Of a stretch of 64,000 nucleotides of DNA, positions 37,381 to 49,058 are shown in pieces. A program made the position numbers and the translations under genes. The stretch comes from Hydractinia symbiolongicarpus (lineage: Eukaryota > Cnidaria > Hydrozoa > Anthoathecata > Hydractiniidae). The notes below the pieces were generated by a model, which had not been told where the DNA came from, did not search any database, and saw nothing but the letters and a program-made list of their open reading frames with translations. The stretch spans positions 1,178,001 through 1,242,000 of the forward strand of contig NC_079885.1 in the NCBI RefSeq assembly GCF_029227915.1. Reading direction: 5' to 3'. Position 1 is the stretch's first letter. Each line of letters starts with the position of its first letter.

Positions 37381-37533
37381 ATTTTTTAAATTATTTTTTC
37401 ACCACTAAAACGCATAAGACTTGTAGTTTTTAAAAATGTTTTCATTTTTGATGAGACGCTGAATAAAAGAAGTTTAATCGCCGGCAAACGAAAACCCGCG
37501 ATTTCCCTTAATCCCGGGCTTGGCCCGTATAGT

Positions 37534-37735
37534 CAAAAGTATAAAAAGAAAGTACCCAGGGAGTAAACTCATTTCCCGAACGATTTTTTATATTATTTTT
37601 TTACCACTAAACGCATGAGACTTGTAGTTTTCAAGAATGTTTTCATTTTTGATGAGACGCTGAATAAAAGCAGTTTAATCGCCGGCAAACGAAAATCTGC
37701 GATTTCCCGTAAATCCTGGACTCGGCCCGTATAGT
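37534..37735 (+). repeat. Chimeric a/e monomer (202 bp), recurrent
   Basis: The first half is class a (caaaagtataaaaag, ttatattattttttt, taccactaaacgc). The second half is class e (gttttcaagaatg, aaaagcagttt, tcctggactcgg). The switch lies in the shared stretch around gagacttgtagttttcaa. The same chimera occurs near 8967, 24165, 28420, 30850, 33480, 35915, 38540, 40370, 41180, 42190 and 44020, so it has been amplified as a monomer class of its own. The preceding class c unit carries the short core tttcccttaatcccg in these copies. Confidence 0.85.
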
Positions 37736-38950
37736 CAAAAGTATACAAAGAAAGTACCCAGGGAGTAAACTCATTTCCCGAACGATTTTTTAAATTTTTT
37801 TTTCACCACTAAAACGCATGAGACTTGTAGTTTTCAAAAATGTTTTCATTTTTGATGAGACGCTTAATGAAAGAGGTTTAATCGCCGGAAAACGAAAACC
37901 CGCGATTTCCCGTAAATCCCGGGCTTGGCCCGTATAGTCGAATGTATACAAAGAAAGTACCCTGTGAGTAAACTCATTTCCAGAACGATTTTTTAAATTA
38001 TTTTTTCACCACTAAAACGCATAAGACTTGTAGTTTTTAAAAATGTTTTCATTTTTGATAAGACGCTGAATAAAAGAAGTTTAATCGCTGGCAAACGAAA
38101 ACCCGCGATTTCCCTTAATCCCGGGCTTGGCCCGTATAGTCAAAAGTATAAAAAGAAAGTACCCCGGGAGTAAACTCATTTCCCGAACGGTTTTTTATAT
38201 TATTTTTTTACCACTAAAACGCATGAGACTTGTAGTTTTCAAAAATGTTTTCATTTTTGATGAGATGCTTAATGAAAGAGGTTTAATCGCGGGAAAACGA
38301 AAACCCGCGATTTCCCGTAAATCCCGGGCTTGGCCCGTATAGTCGAATGTATACAAAGAAAGTACCCTGTGAGTAAACTCATTTCCAGAACGATTTTTTA
38401 AATTATTTTTTCACCACTAAAACGCATAAGACTTGTAGTTTTTAAAAATGTTTTCATTTTTGATGAGACGCTGAATAAAAGAAGTTTAATCGCCGGCAAA
38501 CGAAAACCCGCGATTTCCCTTAATCCCGGGCTTGGCCCGTATAGTCAAAAGTATAAAAAGAAAGTACCCAGGGAGTAAACTCATTTCCCGAACGATTTTT
38601 TATATTATTTTTTTACCACTAAACGCATGAGACTTGTAGTTTTCAAGAATGTTTTCATTTTTGATGAGACGCTGAATAAAAGCAGTTTAATCGCCGGCAA
38701 ACGAAAATCTGCGATTTCCCGTAAATCCTGGACTCGGCCCGTATAGTCAAAAGTATACAAAGAAAGTACCCAGGGAGTAAACTCATTTCCCGAACGATTT
38801 TTTAAATTTTTTTTTCACCACTAAAACGCATGAGACTTGTAGTTTTCAAAAATATTTTCATATTTGATGGGACGCTGAATAAAAGAAGTTTAATCGCCGG
38901 CAAACGAAAATCCGCGATTTCCCGTAAATCCCGGACTCGGCCCGTATAGT

Positions 38951-39153
38951 CAAAAGTATACAAAGAAAGTACCCAGGGAGTAAACTCATTTCCCGAACGA
39001 TTTTTTAAATTTTTTTTTCACCACTAAAACGCATGAGACTTGTAGTTTTTAAAAATGTTTTCATTTTTGATGAGACGCTTAATGAAAGAGGTTTAATCGC
39101 CGGAAAACGAAAACCCGCGATTTCCCGTAAATCCCGGGCTTGGCCCGTATAGT
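38951..39153 (+). repeat. Class b monomer (reference copy, 203 bp)
   Basis: Class b begins caaaagtatacaaag and has cccagggag, cccgaacg, a tttaaa followed by about nine T, cactaaaacgcatgag, gtttttaaaaatg (or gttttcaaaaatg) and the diagnostic gcttaatgaaagagg. Its core reads ccggaaaacg instead of ccggcaaacg, which loses a GCCGGC site, and ends cccgggcttggcccg. I counted 12 CpG in this copy. A class c unit nearly always follows. Confidence 0.9.
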
Positions 39154-39355
39154 CGAATGTATACAAAGAAAGTACCCTGTGAGTAAACTCATTTCCAGAA
39201 CGATTTTTTAAATTATTTTTTCACCACTAAAACGCATGAGACTTGTAGTTTTTAAAAATGTTTTCATTTTTGATGAGACGCTGAATAAAAGAAGTTTAAT
39301 CGCCGGCAAAAGAAAACCCGCGATTTCCCGTAAATCCCGGCTTGGCCCGTGTAGT
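39154..39355 (+). repeat. Class c monomer (reference copy, 202 bp)
   Basis: Class c is the easiest to recognise: it opens cgaatgtatacaaag, then ccctgtgag and catttccagaacg, and its T-rich part is ttaaattattttttcacc. Most copies have cgcataagac; this one has cgcatgagac. This copy ends in the variant core ggcaaaagaaaacccg with cccggcttggcccgtgtag (one G lost, tatag changed to tgtag). That ending is typical where class d follows. Confidence 0.9.
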
Positions 39356-39558
39356 CAAAAGTATACAAAGAAAGTACCCAGGGAGTAAACTCATTTCCCG
39401 AACGATTTTTTAAATTACTTTTTCACCACTAAAACGCATGAGACTTGTAGTTTTTAAAAATGTTTTCATTTTCGATGAGACGCTGAATAAAAGAAGTTTT
39501 ATCGCCGGCAAACGAAAACCTCCGATTTTCCGTAAATCCTGGACTCGGCCCGTATAGT
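39356..39558 (+). repeat. Class d monomer (reference copy, 203 bp)
   Basis: Class d has ttaaattactttttcacc, cattttcgatgagacg, gaagttttatcgcc, a core with acctccga and a tcctggactcgg ending. In this family of copies ttttccg replaces tttcccg. It is preceded by a class c unit with the tgtag ending and followed by class e, giving the frequent block b-c-d-e seen here at 38951-39761. Confidence 0.9.
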
Positions 39559-39761
39559 CAAAAGTATACAAAGAAAGTACCCAGGGTGTAAACTCATTTC
39601 CCAAACAATTTTTTAAATTATTATTTCCCCACTAAAACGCATGAGACTTGTAGTTTTCAAGAATGTTTTCATTTTTGATGAGACGCTGAATAAAAGCAGT
39701 ATAATCGCCGGCAAACGAAAACCTGCGATTTCCCGTAAATCCTGGACTCGGCCCGTATAGT
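39559..39761 (+). repeat. Class e monomer (reference copy, 203 bp)
   Basis: Class e has cccagggtg (T instead of A), cccaaac, attatttccccac (loss of the tcacc motif), gttttcaagaatg and aaaagcag, with a core of acctgcg and tcctggactcgg. This copy carries the sub-variant agcagtataatcgcc, shared with units near 17820, 36860, 43340 and 46378, which ties those blocks together. A class b unit follows. Confidence 0.9.
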
Positions 39762-40774
39762 CAAAAGTATACAAAGAAAGTACCCAGGGAGTAAACTCAT
39801 TTCCCGAACGATTTTTTAAATTTTTTTTTCACCACTAAAACGCATGAGACTTGTTGTTTTCAAAAATGTTTTCATTTTTGATGAGACGCTGAATAAAAGA
39901 AGTTTAATCGCCGGCAAACGAAAACCCGCGATTTCCCGTAAATCCCGGGCTTGGCCCGTATAGTCAAAAGTATAAAAAGAAAGTACCCTGTGAGTAAACT
40001 CATTTCCCGAACGATTTTTTAAATTTTTTTTTCACCACTAAAACGCATGAGACTTGTAGTTTTCAAAAATGTTTTCATTTTTGGTGAGATGCTTAATGAA
40101 AGAGGTTTAATCGCGGGAAAACGAAAACCCGCGATTTCCCGTAAATCCCGGGCTTGGCCCGTATAGTCGAATGTATACAAAGAAAGTACCCTGTGAGTAA
40201 ACTCATTTCCAGAACGATTTTTTAAATTATTTTTTCACCACTAAAACGCATAAGACTTGTAGTTTTTAAAAATGTTTTCATTTTTGATGAGACGCTGAAT
40301 AAAAGAAGTTTAATCGCCGGCAAACGAAAACCCGCGATTTCCCTTAATCCCGGGCTTGGCCCGTATAGTCAAAAGTATAAAAAGAAAGTACCCAGGGAGT
40401 AAACTCATTTCCCGAACGATTTTTTATATTATTTTTTTACCACTAAACGCATGAGACTTGTAGTTTTCAAGAATGTTTTCATTTTTGATGAGACGCTGAA
40501 TAAAAGCAGTTTAATCGCCGGCAAACGAAAATCTGCGATTTCCCGTAAATCCTGGACTCGGCCCGTATAGTCAAAAGTGTACAAAGAAAGTACCCAGGGA
40601 GTAAACTCATTTCCCGAACGATTTTTTAAATTTTTTTTTCACCACTAAAACGCATGAGACTTGTAGTTTTCAAAAATGTTTTCATTTTTGATGAGACGCT
40701 TAATGAAAGAGGTTTAATCGCCGGAAAACGAAAACCCGCGATTTCCCGTAAATCCCGGGCTTGGCCCGTATAGT

Positions 40775-40976
40775 CGAATGTATACAAAGAAAGTACCCTG
40801 TGAGTAAACTCATTTCCAGAACGATTTTTTAAATTATTTTTTTACCACTAAACGCATGAGACTTGTAGTTTTCAAAAATATTTTCATATTTGATGGGACG
40901 CTGAATAAAAGAAGTTTAATCGCCGGCAAACGAAAATCCGCGATTTTCCGTAAATCCCGGACTCGGCCCGTATAGT
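40775..40976 (+). repeat. c/a chimeric monomer marking a one-monomer deletion
   Basis: It begins as class c (cgaatgtatacaaag, ccctgtgag, ccagaacg, ttaaattattttttt) and continues as class a (taccactaaacgc, aatattttcatatttg, gatgggacg). In copy 2 (41026-44872) these are two consecutive monomers, so the offset changes from 3645 to 3847, exactly one monomer. The joint falls in the T-tract around 40835-40845. Confidence 0.82.
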
Positions 40977-41025
40977 CAAAAGTATACAAAGAAAGTACCC
41001 AGGGAGTAAACTCATTTCCCAAACG

Positions 41026-44000
41026 ATTTTTTAAATTATTTTTTCACCACTAAAACGCATAAGACTTGTAGTTTTTAAAAATGTTTTCATTTTTGATGAG
41101 ACGCTGAATAAAAGAAGTTTAATCGCCGGCAAACGAAAACCCGCGATTTCCCTTAATCCCGGGCTTGGCCCGTATAGTCAAAAGTATAAAAAGAAAGTAC
41201 CCAGGGAGTAAACTCATTTCCCGAACGATTTTTTATATTATTTTTTTACCACTAAACGCATGAGACTTGTAGTTTTCAAGAATGTTTTCATTTTTGATGA
41301 GACGCTGAATAAAAGCAGTTTAATCGCCGGCAAACGAAAATCTGCGATTTCCCGTAAATCCTGGACTCGGCCCGTATAGTCAAAAGTATACAAAGAAAGT
41401 ACCCAGGGAGTAAACTCATTTCCCGAACGATTTTTTAAATTTTTTTTTCACCACTAAAACGCATGAGACTTGTAGTTTTCAAAAATGTTTTCATTTTTGA
41501 TGAGACGCTTAATGAAAGAGGTTTAATCGCCGGAAAACGAAAACCCGCGATTTCCCGTAAATCCCGGGCTTGGCCCGTATAGTCGAATGTATACAAAGAA
41601 AGTACCCTGTGAGTAAACTCATTTCCAGAACGATTTTTTAAATTATTTTTTCACCACTAAAACGCATAAGACTTGTAGTTTTTAAAAATGTTTTCATTTT
41701 TGATGAGACGCTGAATAAAAGAAGTTTAATCGCTGGCAAACGAAAACCCGCGATTTCCCTTAATCCCGGGCTTGGCCCGTATAGTCAAAAGTATAAAAAG
41801 AAAGTACCCCGGGAGTAAACTCATTTCCCGAACGGTTTTTTATATTATTTTTTTACCACTAAAACGCATGAGACTTGTAGTTTTCAAAAATGTTTTCATT
41901 TTTGATGAGATGCTTAATGAAAGAGGTTTAATCGCGGGAAAACGAAAACCCGCGATTTCCCGTAAATCCCGGGCTTGGCCCGTATAGTCGAATGTATACA
42001 AAGAAAGTACCCTGTGAGTAAACTCATTTCCAGAACGATTTTTTAAATTATTTTTTCACCACTAAAACGCATAAGACTTGTAGTTTTTAAAAATGTTTTC
42101 ATTTTTGATGAGACGCTGAATAAAAGAAGTTTAATCGCCGGCAAACGAAAACCCGCGATTTCCCTTAATCCCGGGCTTGGCCCGTATAGTCAAAAGTATA
42201 AAAAGAAAGTACCCAGGGAGTAAACTCATTTCCCGAACGATTTTTTATATTATTTTTTTACCACTAAACGCATGAGACTTGTAGTTTTCAAGAATGTTTT
42301 CATTTTTGATGAGACGCTGAATAAAAGCAGTTTAATCGCCGGCAAACGAAAATCTGCGATTTCCCGTAAATCCTGGACTCGGCCCGTATAGTCAAAAGTA
42401 TACAAAGAAAGTACCCAGGGAGTAAACTCATTTCCCGAACGATTTTTTAAATTTTTTTTTCACCACTAAAACGCATGAGACTTGTAGTTTTCAAAAATAT
42501 TTTCATATTTGATGGGACGCTGAATAAAAGAAGTTTAATCGCCGGCAAACGAAAATCCGCGATTTCCCGTAAATCCCGGACTCGGCCCGTATAGTCAAAA
42601 GTATACAAAGAAAGTACCCAGGGAGTAAACTCATTTCCCGAACGATTTTTTAAATTTTTTTTTCACCACTAAAACGCATGAGACTTGTAGTTTTTAAAAA
42701 TGTTTTCATTTTTGATGAGACGCTTAATGAAAGAGGTTTAATCGCCGGAAAACGAAAACCCACGATTTCCCGTAAATCCCGGGCTTGGCCCGTATAGTCG
42801 AATGTATACAAAGAAAGTACCCTGTGAGTAAACTCATTTCCAGAACGATTTTTTAAATTATTTTTTCACCACTAAAACGCATGAGACTTGTAGTTTTTAA
42901 AAATGTTTTCATTTTTGATGAGACGCTGAATAAAAGAAGTTTAATCGCCGGCAAAAGAAAACCCGCGATTTCCCGTAAATCCCGGCTTGGCCCGTGTAGT
43001 CAAAAGTATACAAAGAAAGTACCCAGGGAGTAAACTCATTTCCCGAACGATTTTTTAAATTACTTTTTCACCACTAAAACGCATGAGACTTGTAGTTTTT
43101 AAAAATGTTTTCATTTTCGATGAGACGCTGAATAAAAGAAGTTTTATCGCCGGCAAACGAAAACCTCCGATTTTCCGTAAATCCTGGACTCGGCCCGTAT
43201 AGTCAAAAGTATACAAAGAAAGTACCCAGGGTGTAAACTCATTTCCCAAACAATTTTTTAAATTATTATTTCCCCACTAAAACGCATGAGACTTGTAGTT
43301 TTCAAGAATGTTTTCATTTTTGATGAGACGCTGAATAAAAGCAGTATAATCGCCGGCAAACGAAAACCTGCGATTTCCCGTAAATCCTGGACTCGGCCCG
43401 TATAGTCAAAAGTATACAAAGAAAGTACCCAGGGAGTAAACTCATTTCCCGAACGATTTTTTAACTTTTTTTTTCACCACTAAAACGCATGAGACTTGTT
43501 GTTTTCAAAAATGTTTTCATTTTTGATGAGACGCTGAATAAAAGAAGTTTAATCGCCGGCAAACGAAAACCCGCGATTTCCCGTAAATCCCGGGCTTGGC
43601 CCGTATAGTCAAAAGTATAAAAAGAAAGTACCCTGTGAGTAAACTCATTTCCCGAACGATTTTTTAAATTTTTTTTTCACCACTAAAACGCATGAGACTT
43701 GTAGTTTTCAAAAATGTTTTCATTTTTGGTGAGATGCTTAATGAAAGAGGTTTAATCGCGGGAAAACGAAAACCCGCGATTTCCCGTAAATCCCGGGCTT
43801 GGCCCGTATAGTCGAATGTATACAAAGAAAGTACCCTGTGAGTAAACTCATTTCCAGAACGATTTTTTAAATTATTTTTTCACCACTAAAACGCATAAGA
43901 CTTGTAGTTTTTAAAAATGTTTTCATTTTTGATGAGACGCTGAATAAAAGAAGTTTAATCGCCGGCAAACGAAAACCCGCGATTTCCCTTAATCCCGGGC

Positions 44001-44872
44001 TTGGCCCGTATAGTCAAAAGTATAAAAAGAAAGTACCCAGGGAGTAAACTCTTTTCCCGAACGATTTTTTATATTATTTTTTTACCACTAAACGCATGAG
44101 ACTTGTAGTTTTCAAGAATGTTTTCATTTTTGATGAGACGCTGAATAAAAGCAGTTTAATCGCCGGCAAACGAAAATCTGCGATTTCCCGTAAATCCTGG
44201 ACTCGGCCCGTATAGTCAAAAGTGTACAAAGAAAGTACCCAGGGAGTAAACTCATTTCCCGAACGATTTTTTAAATTTTTTTTTCACCACTAAAACGCAT
44301 GAGACTTGTAGTTTTCAAAAATGTTTTCATTTTTGATGAGACGCTTAATGAAAGAGGTTTAATCGCCGGAAAACGAAAACCCGCGATTTCCCGTAAATCC
44401 CGGGCTTGGCCCGTATAGTCGAATGTATACAAAGAAAGTACCCTGTGAGTAAACTCATTTCCAGAACGATTTTTTAAATTATTTTTTCACCACTAAAACG
44501 CATAAGACTTGTAGTTTTTAAAAATGTTTTCATTTTTGATGAGACGCTGAATAAAAGAAGTTTAATCGCTGGCAAACGAAAACCCGCGATTTCCCTTAAT
44601 CCCGGGCTTGGCCCGTATAGTCAAAAGTATAAAAAGAAAGTTCCCCGGGAGTAAACTCATTTCCCGAACGGTTTTTTATATTATTTTTTTACCACTAAAC
44701 GCATGAGACTTGTAGTTTTCAAAAATATTTTCATATTTGATGGGACGCTGAATAAAAGAAGTTTAATCGCCGGCAAACGAAAATCCGCGATTTTCCGTAA
44801 ATCCCGGACTCGGCCCGTATAGTCAAAAGTATACAAAGAAAGTACCCAGGGAGTAAACTCATTTCCCAAACG
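41026..44872 (+). repeat. 19-mer HOR, copy 2 (3847 bp)
   Basis: Repeats 37381-41025 with one extra monomer near 44487-44688. Marks recur: aatcgctggc (41730), accccgggagtaaac (41806), acttgttgttttc (43495), tttttggtgagatgc (43724) and agtgtacaaag (44221). Copy-specific changes include cccacgatttccc (42759), ttaactttttttttc (43462), aaactcttttccc (44047) and agttccccgggag (44639). Confidence 0.87.
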
Positions 44873-47800
44873 ATTTTTTAAATTATTTTTTCACCACTAA
44901 AACGCATAAGACTTGTAGTTTTTAAAAATGTTTTCATTTTTGATGAGACGCTGAATAAAAGAAGTTTAATCGCCGGAAAACGAAAACCCGCGATTTCCCG
45001 TAAATCCCGGGCTTGGCCCGTATAGTCAAAAGTATAAAAAGAAAGTACCCAGGGAGTAAACTCATTTCCCGAACGATTTTTTATATTATTTTTTTACCAC
45101 TAAACGCATGAGACTTGTAGTTTTCAAAAATATTTTCATATTTGATGGGACGCTGAATAAAAGAAGTTTAATCGCCGGCAAACAAAAATCCGCGATTTCC
45201 CGTAAATCCCGGACTCGGCCCGTATAGTCAAAAGTATACAAAGAAAGTACCCAGGGAGTAAACTCATTTCCCGAACGATTTTTTAAATTATTTTTTCACC
45301 ACTAAAACGCATAAGACTTGTAGTTTTTAAAAATGTTTTCATTTTTGATGAGACGCTGAATAAAAGAAGTTTAATCGCCGGCAAACGAAAACCCGCGATT
45401 TCCCGTAAATCCCGGGCTTGGCCCGTATAGTCAAAAATATAAAAAGAAAGTACCCAGGGAGTAAACTCATTTCCCGAACGATTTTTTATATTATTTTTTT
45501 ACCACTAAACGCATGAGACTTGTAGTTTTCAAAAATATTTTCATATTTGATGGGACGCTGAATAAAAGAAGTTTAATCGCCGGCAAACGAAAATCCGCGA
45601 TTTCCCGTAAATCCCGGACTCGGCCCGTATAGTCAAAAGTATACAAAGAAAGTACCCAGGGAGTAAACTCATTTCCCGAACGATTTTTTAAATTTTTTTT
45701 TCACCACTAAAACGCATGAGACTTGTAGTTTTTAAAAATGTTTTCATTTTTGATGAGACGCTTAATGAAAGAGGTTTAATCGCCGGAAAACGAAAACCCG
45801 CGATTTCCCGTAAATCCCGGGCTTGGCCCGTATAGTCGAATGTATACAAAGAAAGTACCCTGTGAGTAAACTCATTTCCAGAACGATTTTTTAAATTATT
45901 TTTTCACCACTAAAACGCATGAGACTTGTAGTTTTTAAAAATGTTTTCATTTTTGATGAGACGCTGAATAAAAGAAGTTTAATCGCCGGCAAAAGAAAAC
46001 CCGCGATTTCCCGTAAATCCCGGCTTGGCCCGTGTAGTCAAAAGTATACAAAGAAAGTACCCAGGGAGTAAACTCATTTCCCGAACGATTTTTTAAATTA
46101 CTTTTTCACCACTAAAACGCATGAGACTTGTAGTTTTTAAAAATGTTTTCATTTTCGATGAGACGCTGAATAAAAGAAGTTTTATCGCCGGCAAACGAAA
46201 ACCTTCGATTTTCCGTAAATCCTGGACTCGGCCCGTATAGTCAAAAGTATACAAAGAAAGTACCCAGGGTGTAAACTCATTTCCCAAACAATTTTTTAAA
46301 TTATTATTTCCCCACTAAAACGCATGAGACTTGTAGTTTTCAAGAATGTTTTCATTTTTGATGAGACGCTGAATAAAAGCAGTATAATCGCCGGCAAACG
46401 AAAACCTGCGATTTCCCGTAAATCCTGGACTCGGCCCGTATAGTCAAAAGTATACAAAGAAAGTACCCAGGGAGTAAACTCATTTCCCGAACGATTTTTT
46501 AAATTTTTTTTTCACCACTAAAACGCATGAGACTTGTAGTTTTCAAAAATGTTTTCATTTTTGATGAGACGCTAAATAAAAGAAGTTTAATCGCCGGCAA
46601 ACGAAAACCCGCGATTTCCCGTAAATCCCGGGCTTGGCCCGTATAGTCAAAAGTATAAAAAGAAAGTACCCAGGGAGTAAACTCATTTCCCGAACGATTT
46701 TTTATATTATTTTTTTACCACTAAACGCATGAGACTTGTGGTTTTCAAAAATATTTTCATATTTGATGGGACGCTGAATAAAAGAAGTTTATTCGCCGGC
46801 AAACAAAAATCCGCGATTTCCCGTAAATCCCGGACTCGGCCCGTATAGTCAAAAGTATACAAAGAAAGTACCCAGGGAGTAAACTCATTTCCCGAACGAT
46901 TTTTTAAATTTTTTTTTACCACTAAAACGCATGAGACTTGTAGTTTTTAAAAATGTTTTCATTTTTGATGAGACGCTTAATGAAAGAGGTTTAATCGCCG
47001 GAAAACGAAAACCCGCGATTTTCCGTAAATCCCGGGCTTGGCCCGTATAGTCGAATGTATACAAAGAAAGTACCCTGTGAGTAAACTCATTTCCAGAACG
47101 ATTTTTTAAATTATTTTTTCACCACTAAAACGCATAAGACTTGTAGTTTTTAACAATGTTTTTATTTTTGATGAGACGCTTAATGAAAGAGGTTTAATCG
47201 CCGGAAAACGAAAACCCGCGATTTCCCGTAAATCCCGGGCTTGGCCCGTATAGTCGAATGTATACAAAGAAAGTACCCTGTGAGTAAACTCATTTCCAGA
47301 ACGATTTTTTAAATTATTTTTTCACCACTAAAACGCATAAGACTTGTAGTTTTTAAAAATGTTTTCATTTTTGATGAGACGCTGAATAAAAGAAGTTTAA
47401 TCGCCGGCAAACGAAAACCCGCGATTTCCCGTAAATCCCGGGCTTGGCCCGTATAGTCAAAAGTATAAAAAGAAAGTACCCAGGGAGTAAACTCATTTCC
47501 CGAACGATTTTTTATATTATTTTTTTACCACTAAACGCATGAGACTTGTAGTTTTCAAAAATATTTTCATATTTGATGGGACGCTGAATAAAAGAAGTTT
47601 AATCGCCGGCAAACGAAAATCCGCGATTTTCCGTAAATCCCGGACTCGGCCCGTATAGTCAAAAGTATACAAAGAAAGTACCCAGGGAGTAAACTCATTT
47701 CCCGAACGATTTTTTATATTATTTTTTCACCACTAAAACGCATAAGACTTGTAGTTTTTAAAAATGTTTTCATTTTTGATGAGACGCTGAATAAAAGAAG

Positions 47801-49058
47801 TTTAATCGCCGGCAAACGAAAACCCGCGATTTCCCGTAAATCCCGGGCTTGGCCCGTATAGTCAAAAGTATAAAAAGAAAGTACCCAGGGAGTAAACTCA
47901 TTTCCCGAACGATTTTTTATATTATTTTTTTACCACTAAACGCATGAGACTTGTAGTTTTCAAAAATATTTTCATATTTGATGGGACGCTGAATAAAAGA
48001 AGTTTAATCGCCGGCAAACGAAAATCCGCGATTTACCGTAAATCCCGGACTCGGCCCGTATAGTCAAAAGTATACAAAGAAAGTACCCAGGGAGTAAACT
48101 CATTTCCCGAACGATTTTTTATATTATTTTTTCACCACTAAAACGCATAAGACTTGTAGTTTTTAAAAATGTTTTCATTTTTGATGAGACGCTGAATAAA
48201 AGAAGTTTAATCGCCGGCAAACGAAAACCCGCGATTTCCCGTAAATCCCGGGCTTGGCCCGTATAGTCAAAAGTATAAAAAGAAAGTACCCAGGGAGTAA
48301 ACTTATTTCCCGAACGATTTTTTATATTATTTTTTACCACTAAACGCATGAGACTTGTAGTTTTCAAAAATATTTTCATATTTGATGGGACGCTGAATAA
48401 AAGAAGTTTAATCGCCGGCAAACGAAAATCCGCGATTTCCCGTAAATCCCGGACTCGGCCCGTATAGTCAAAAGTATACAAAGAAAGTACCCAGGGAGTA
48501 AACTCATTTCCCGAACGATTTTTTAAATTTTTTTTTCACCACTAAAACGCATGAGACTTGTAGTTTTTAAAAATGTTTTCATTTTTGATGAGACGCTTAA
48601 TGAAAGAGGTTTAATCGCCGGAAAACGAAAACCCGCGATTTTCCGTAAATCCCGGGCTTGGCCCGTATAGTCGAATGTATACAAAGAAAGTACCCTGTGA
48701 GTAAACTCATTTCCAGAACGATTTTTTAAATTTTTTTTTCACCACTAAAACGCATGAGACTTGTAGTTTTCAAAAATGTTTTCATTTTTGATGAGACGCT
48801 GAATAAAAGAAGTTTAATCGCCGGATAAAGAAAACCCGCGATTTCCCGTAAATCCCGGCTTGGCCCGTGTAGTCAAAAGTATACAAAGAAAGTACCCAGG
48901 GAGTAAACTCATTTCCCGAACGATTTTTTAAATTACTTTTTCACCACTAAAACGCATGAGACTTGTAGTTTTTAAAAATGTTTTCATTTTCCATGAGACG
49001 CTGAATAAAAGCAGTTTAATCGCCGGCAAACGAAAACCTGCGATTTCCCGTAAATCCT
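44873..49058 (+). repeat. Mosaic block, twin of 16570-19290
   Basis: From about 45110 to 47850 this matches 16550-19290 at offset 28558, with the marks listed for that block. Here the T-run variants and gatgatacg of the twin are absent, and private changes include gtcaaaaatata (45432), accttcga (46201) and taacaatgttttt (47151). Beyond 47850 come further c-a type pairs, a one-base T loss at about 48330, a unit with ccggataaag (48821) and a class d unit with ttttccatgagac (48986). The last two marks recur after 61824. Confidence 0.75.

Larger units (their letters stand above)
37381..41025 (+). repeat. 18-mer HOR, copy 1 (3645 bp)
   Basis: First of two adjacent units. Marks shared with copy 2: aatcgctggc (38085), accccgggagtaaac with cgaacggttttttata (38160-38200), a unit switching from class a to b with gagatgcttaatg, the b-c-d-e run at 38951-39761, acttgttgttttc, tttttggtgagatgc and agtgtacaaag (40576). 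Near its end one monomer is missing relative to copy 2, leaving a c/a chimera at 40775-40976. A private change is gataagacgctg at about 38057. Confidence 0.87.

Noticed and set aside
39068-39085. Box C/D snoRNA-like elements (TGATGAG near CTGA).
   Set aside because: The two boxes are only a few bases apart, without the required guide region or terminal stem.
39068-39120. Hammerhead ribozyme (known in some animal satellites): TTGATGAG followed about 33 nt later by CGAAAA.
   Set aside because: The first core base is T instead of C. The bases between do not form a stem II next to the core, and I found no matching stem III with a cleavage triplet. Class a has gatggg. A structural covariance search on both strands would settle it.
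38951-39153. A CENP-B box (pattern nTTCGnnnnAnnCGGGn) on the minus strand at the TTTTCGTTTGCCGGCGA segment of the core.
   Set aside because: TTCGTT matches, but the required A and the CGGG block do not; the GCCGG is in the wrong place. Class b, with TTTTCGTTTTCCGGCGA, is no better.
48119-48481. Open frames of 60-120 codons on both strands as protein genes (longest at 48119-48481, minus strand).
   Set aside because: All are the same few translations of satellite monomers. They start and stop at repeat landmarks, change with one-base indels, and the 202-203 bp period is not a multiple of three. There is no codon bias, domain or independent conservation.
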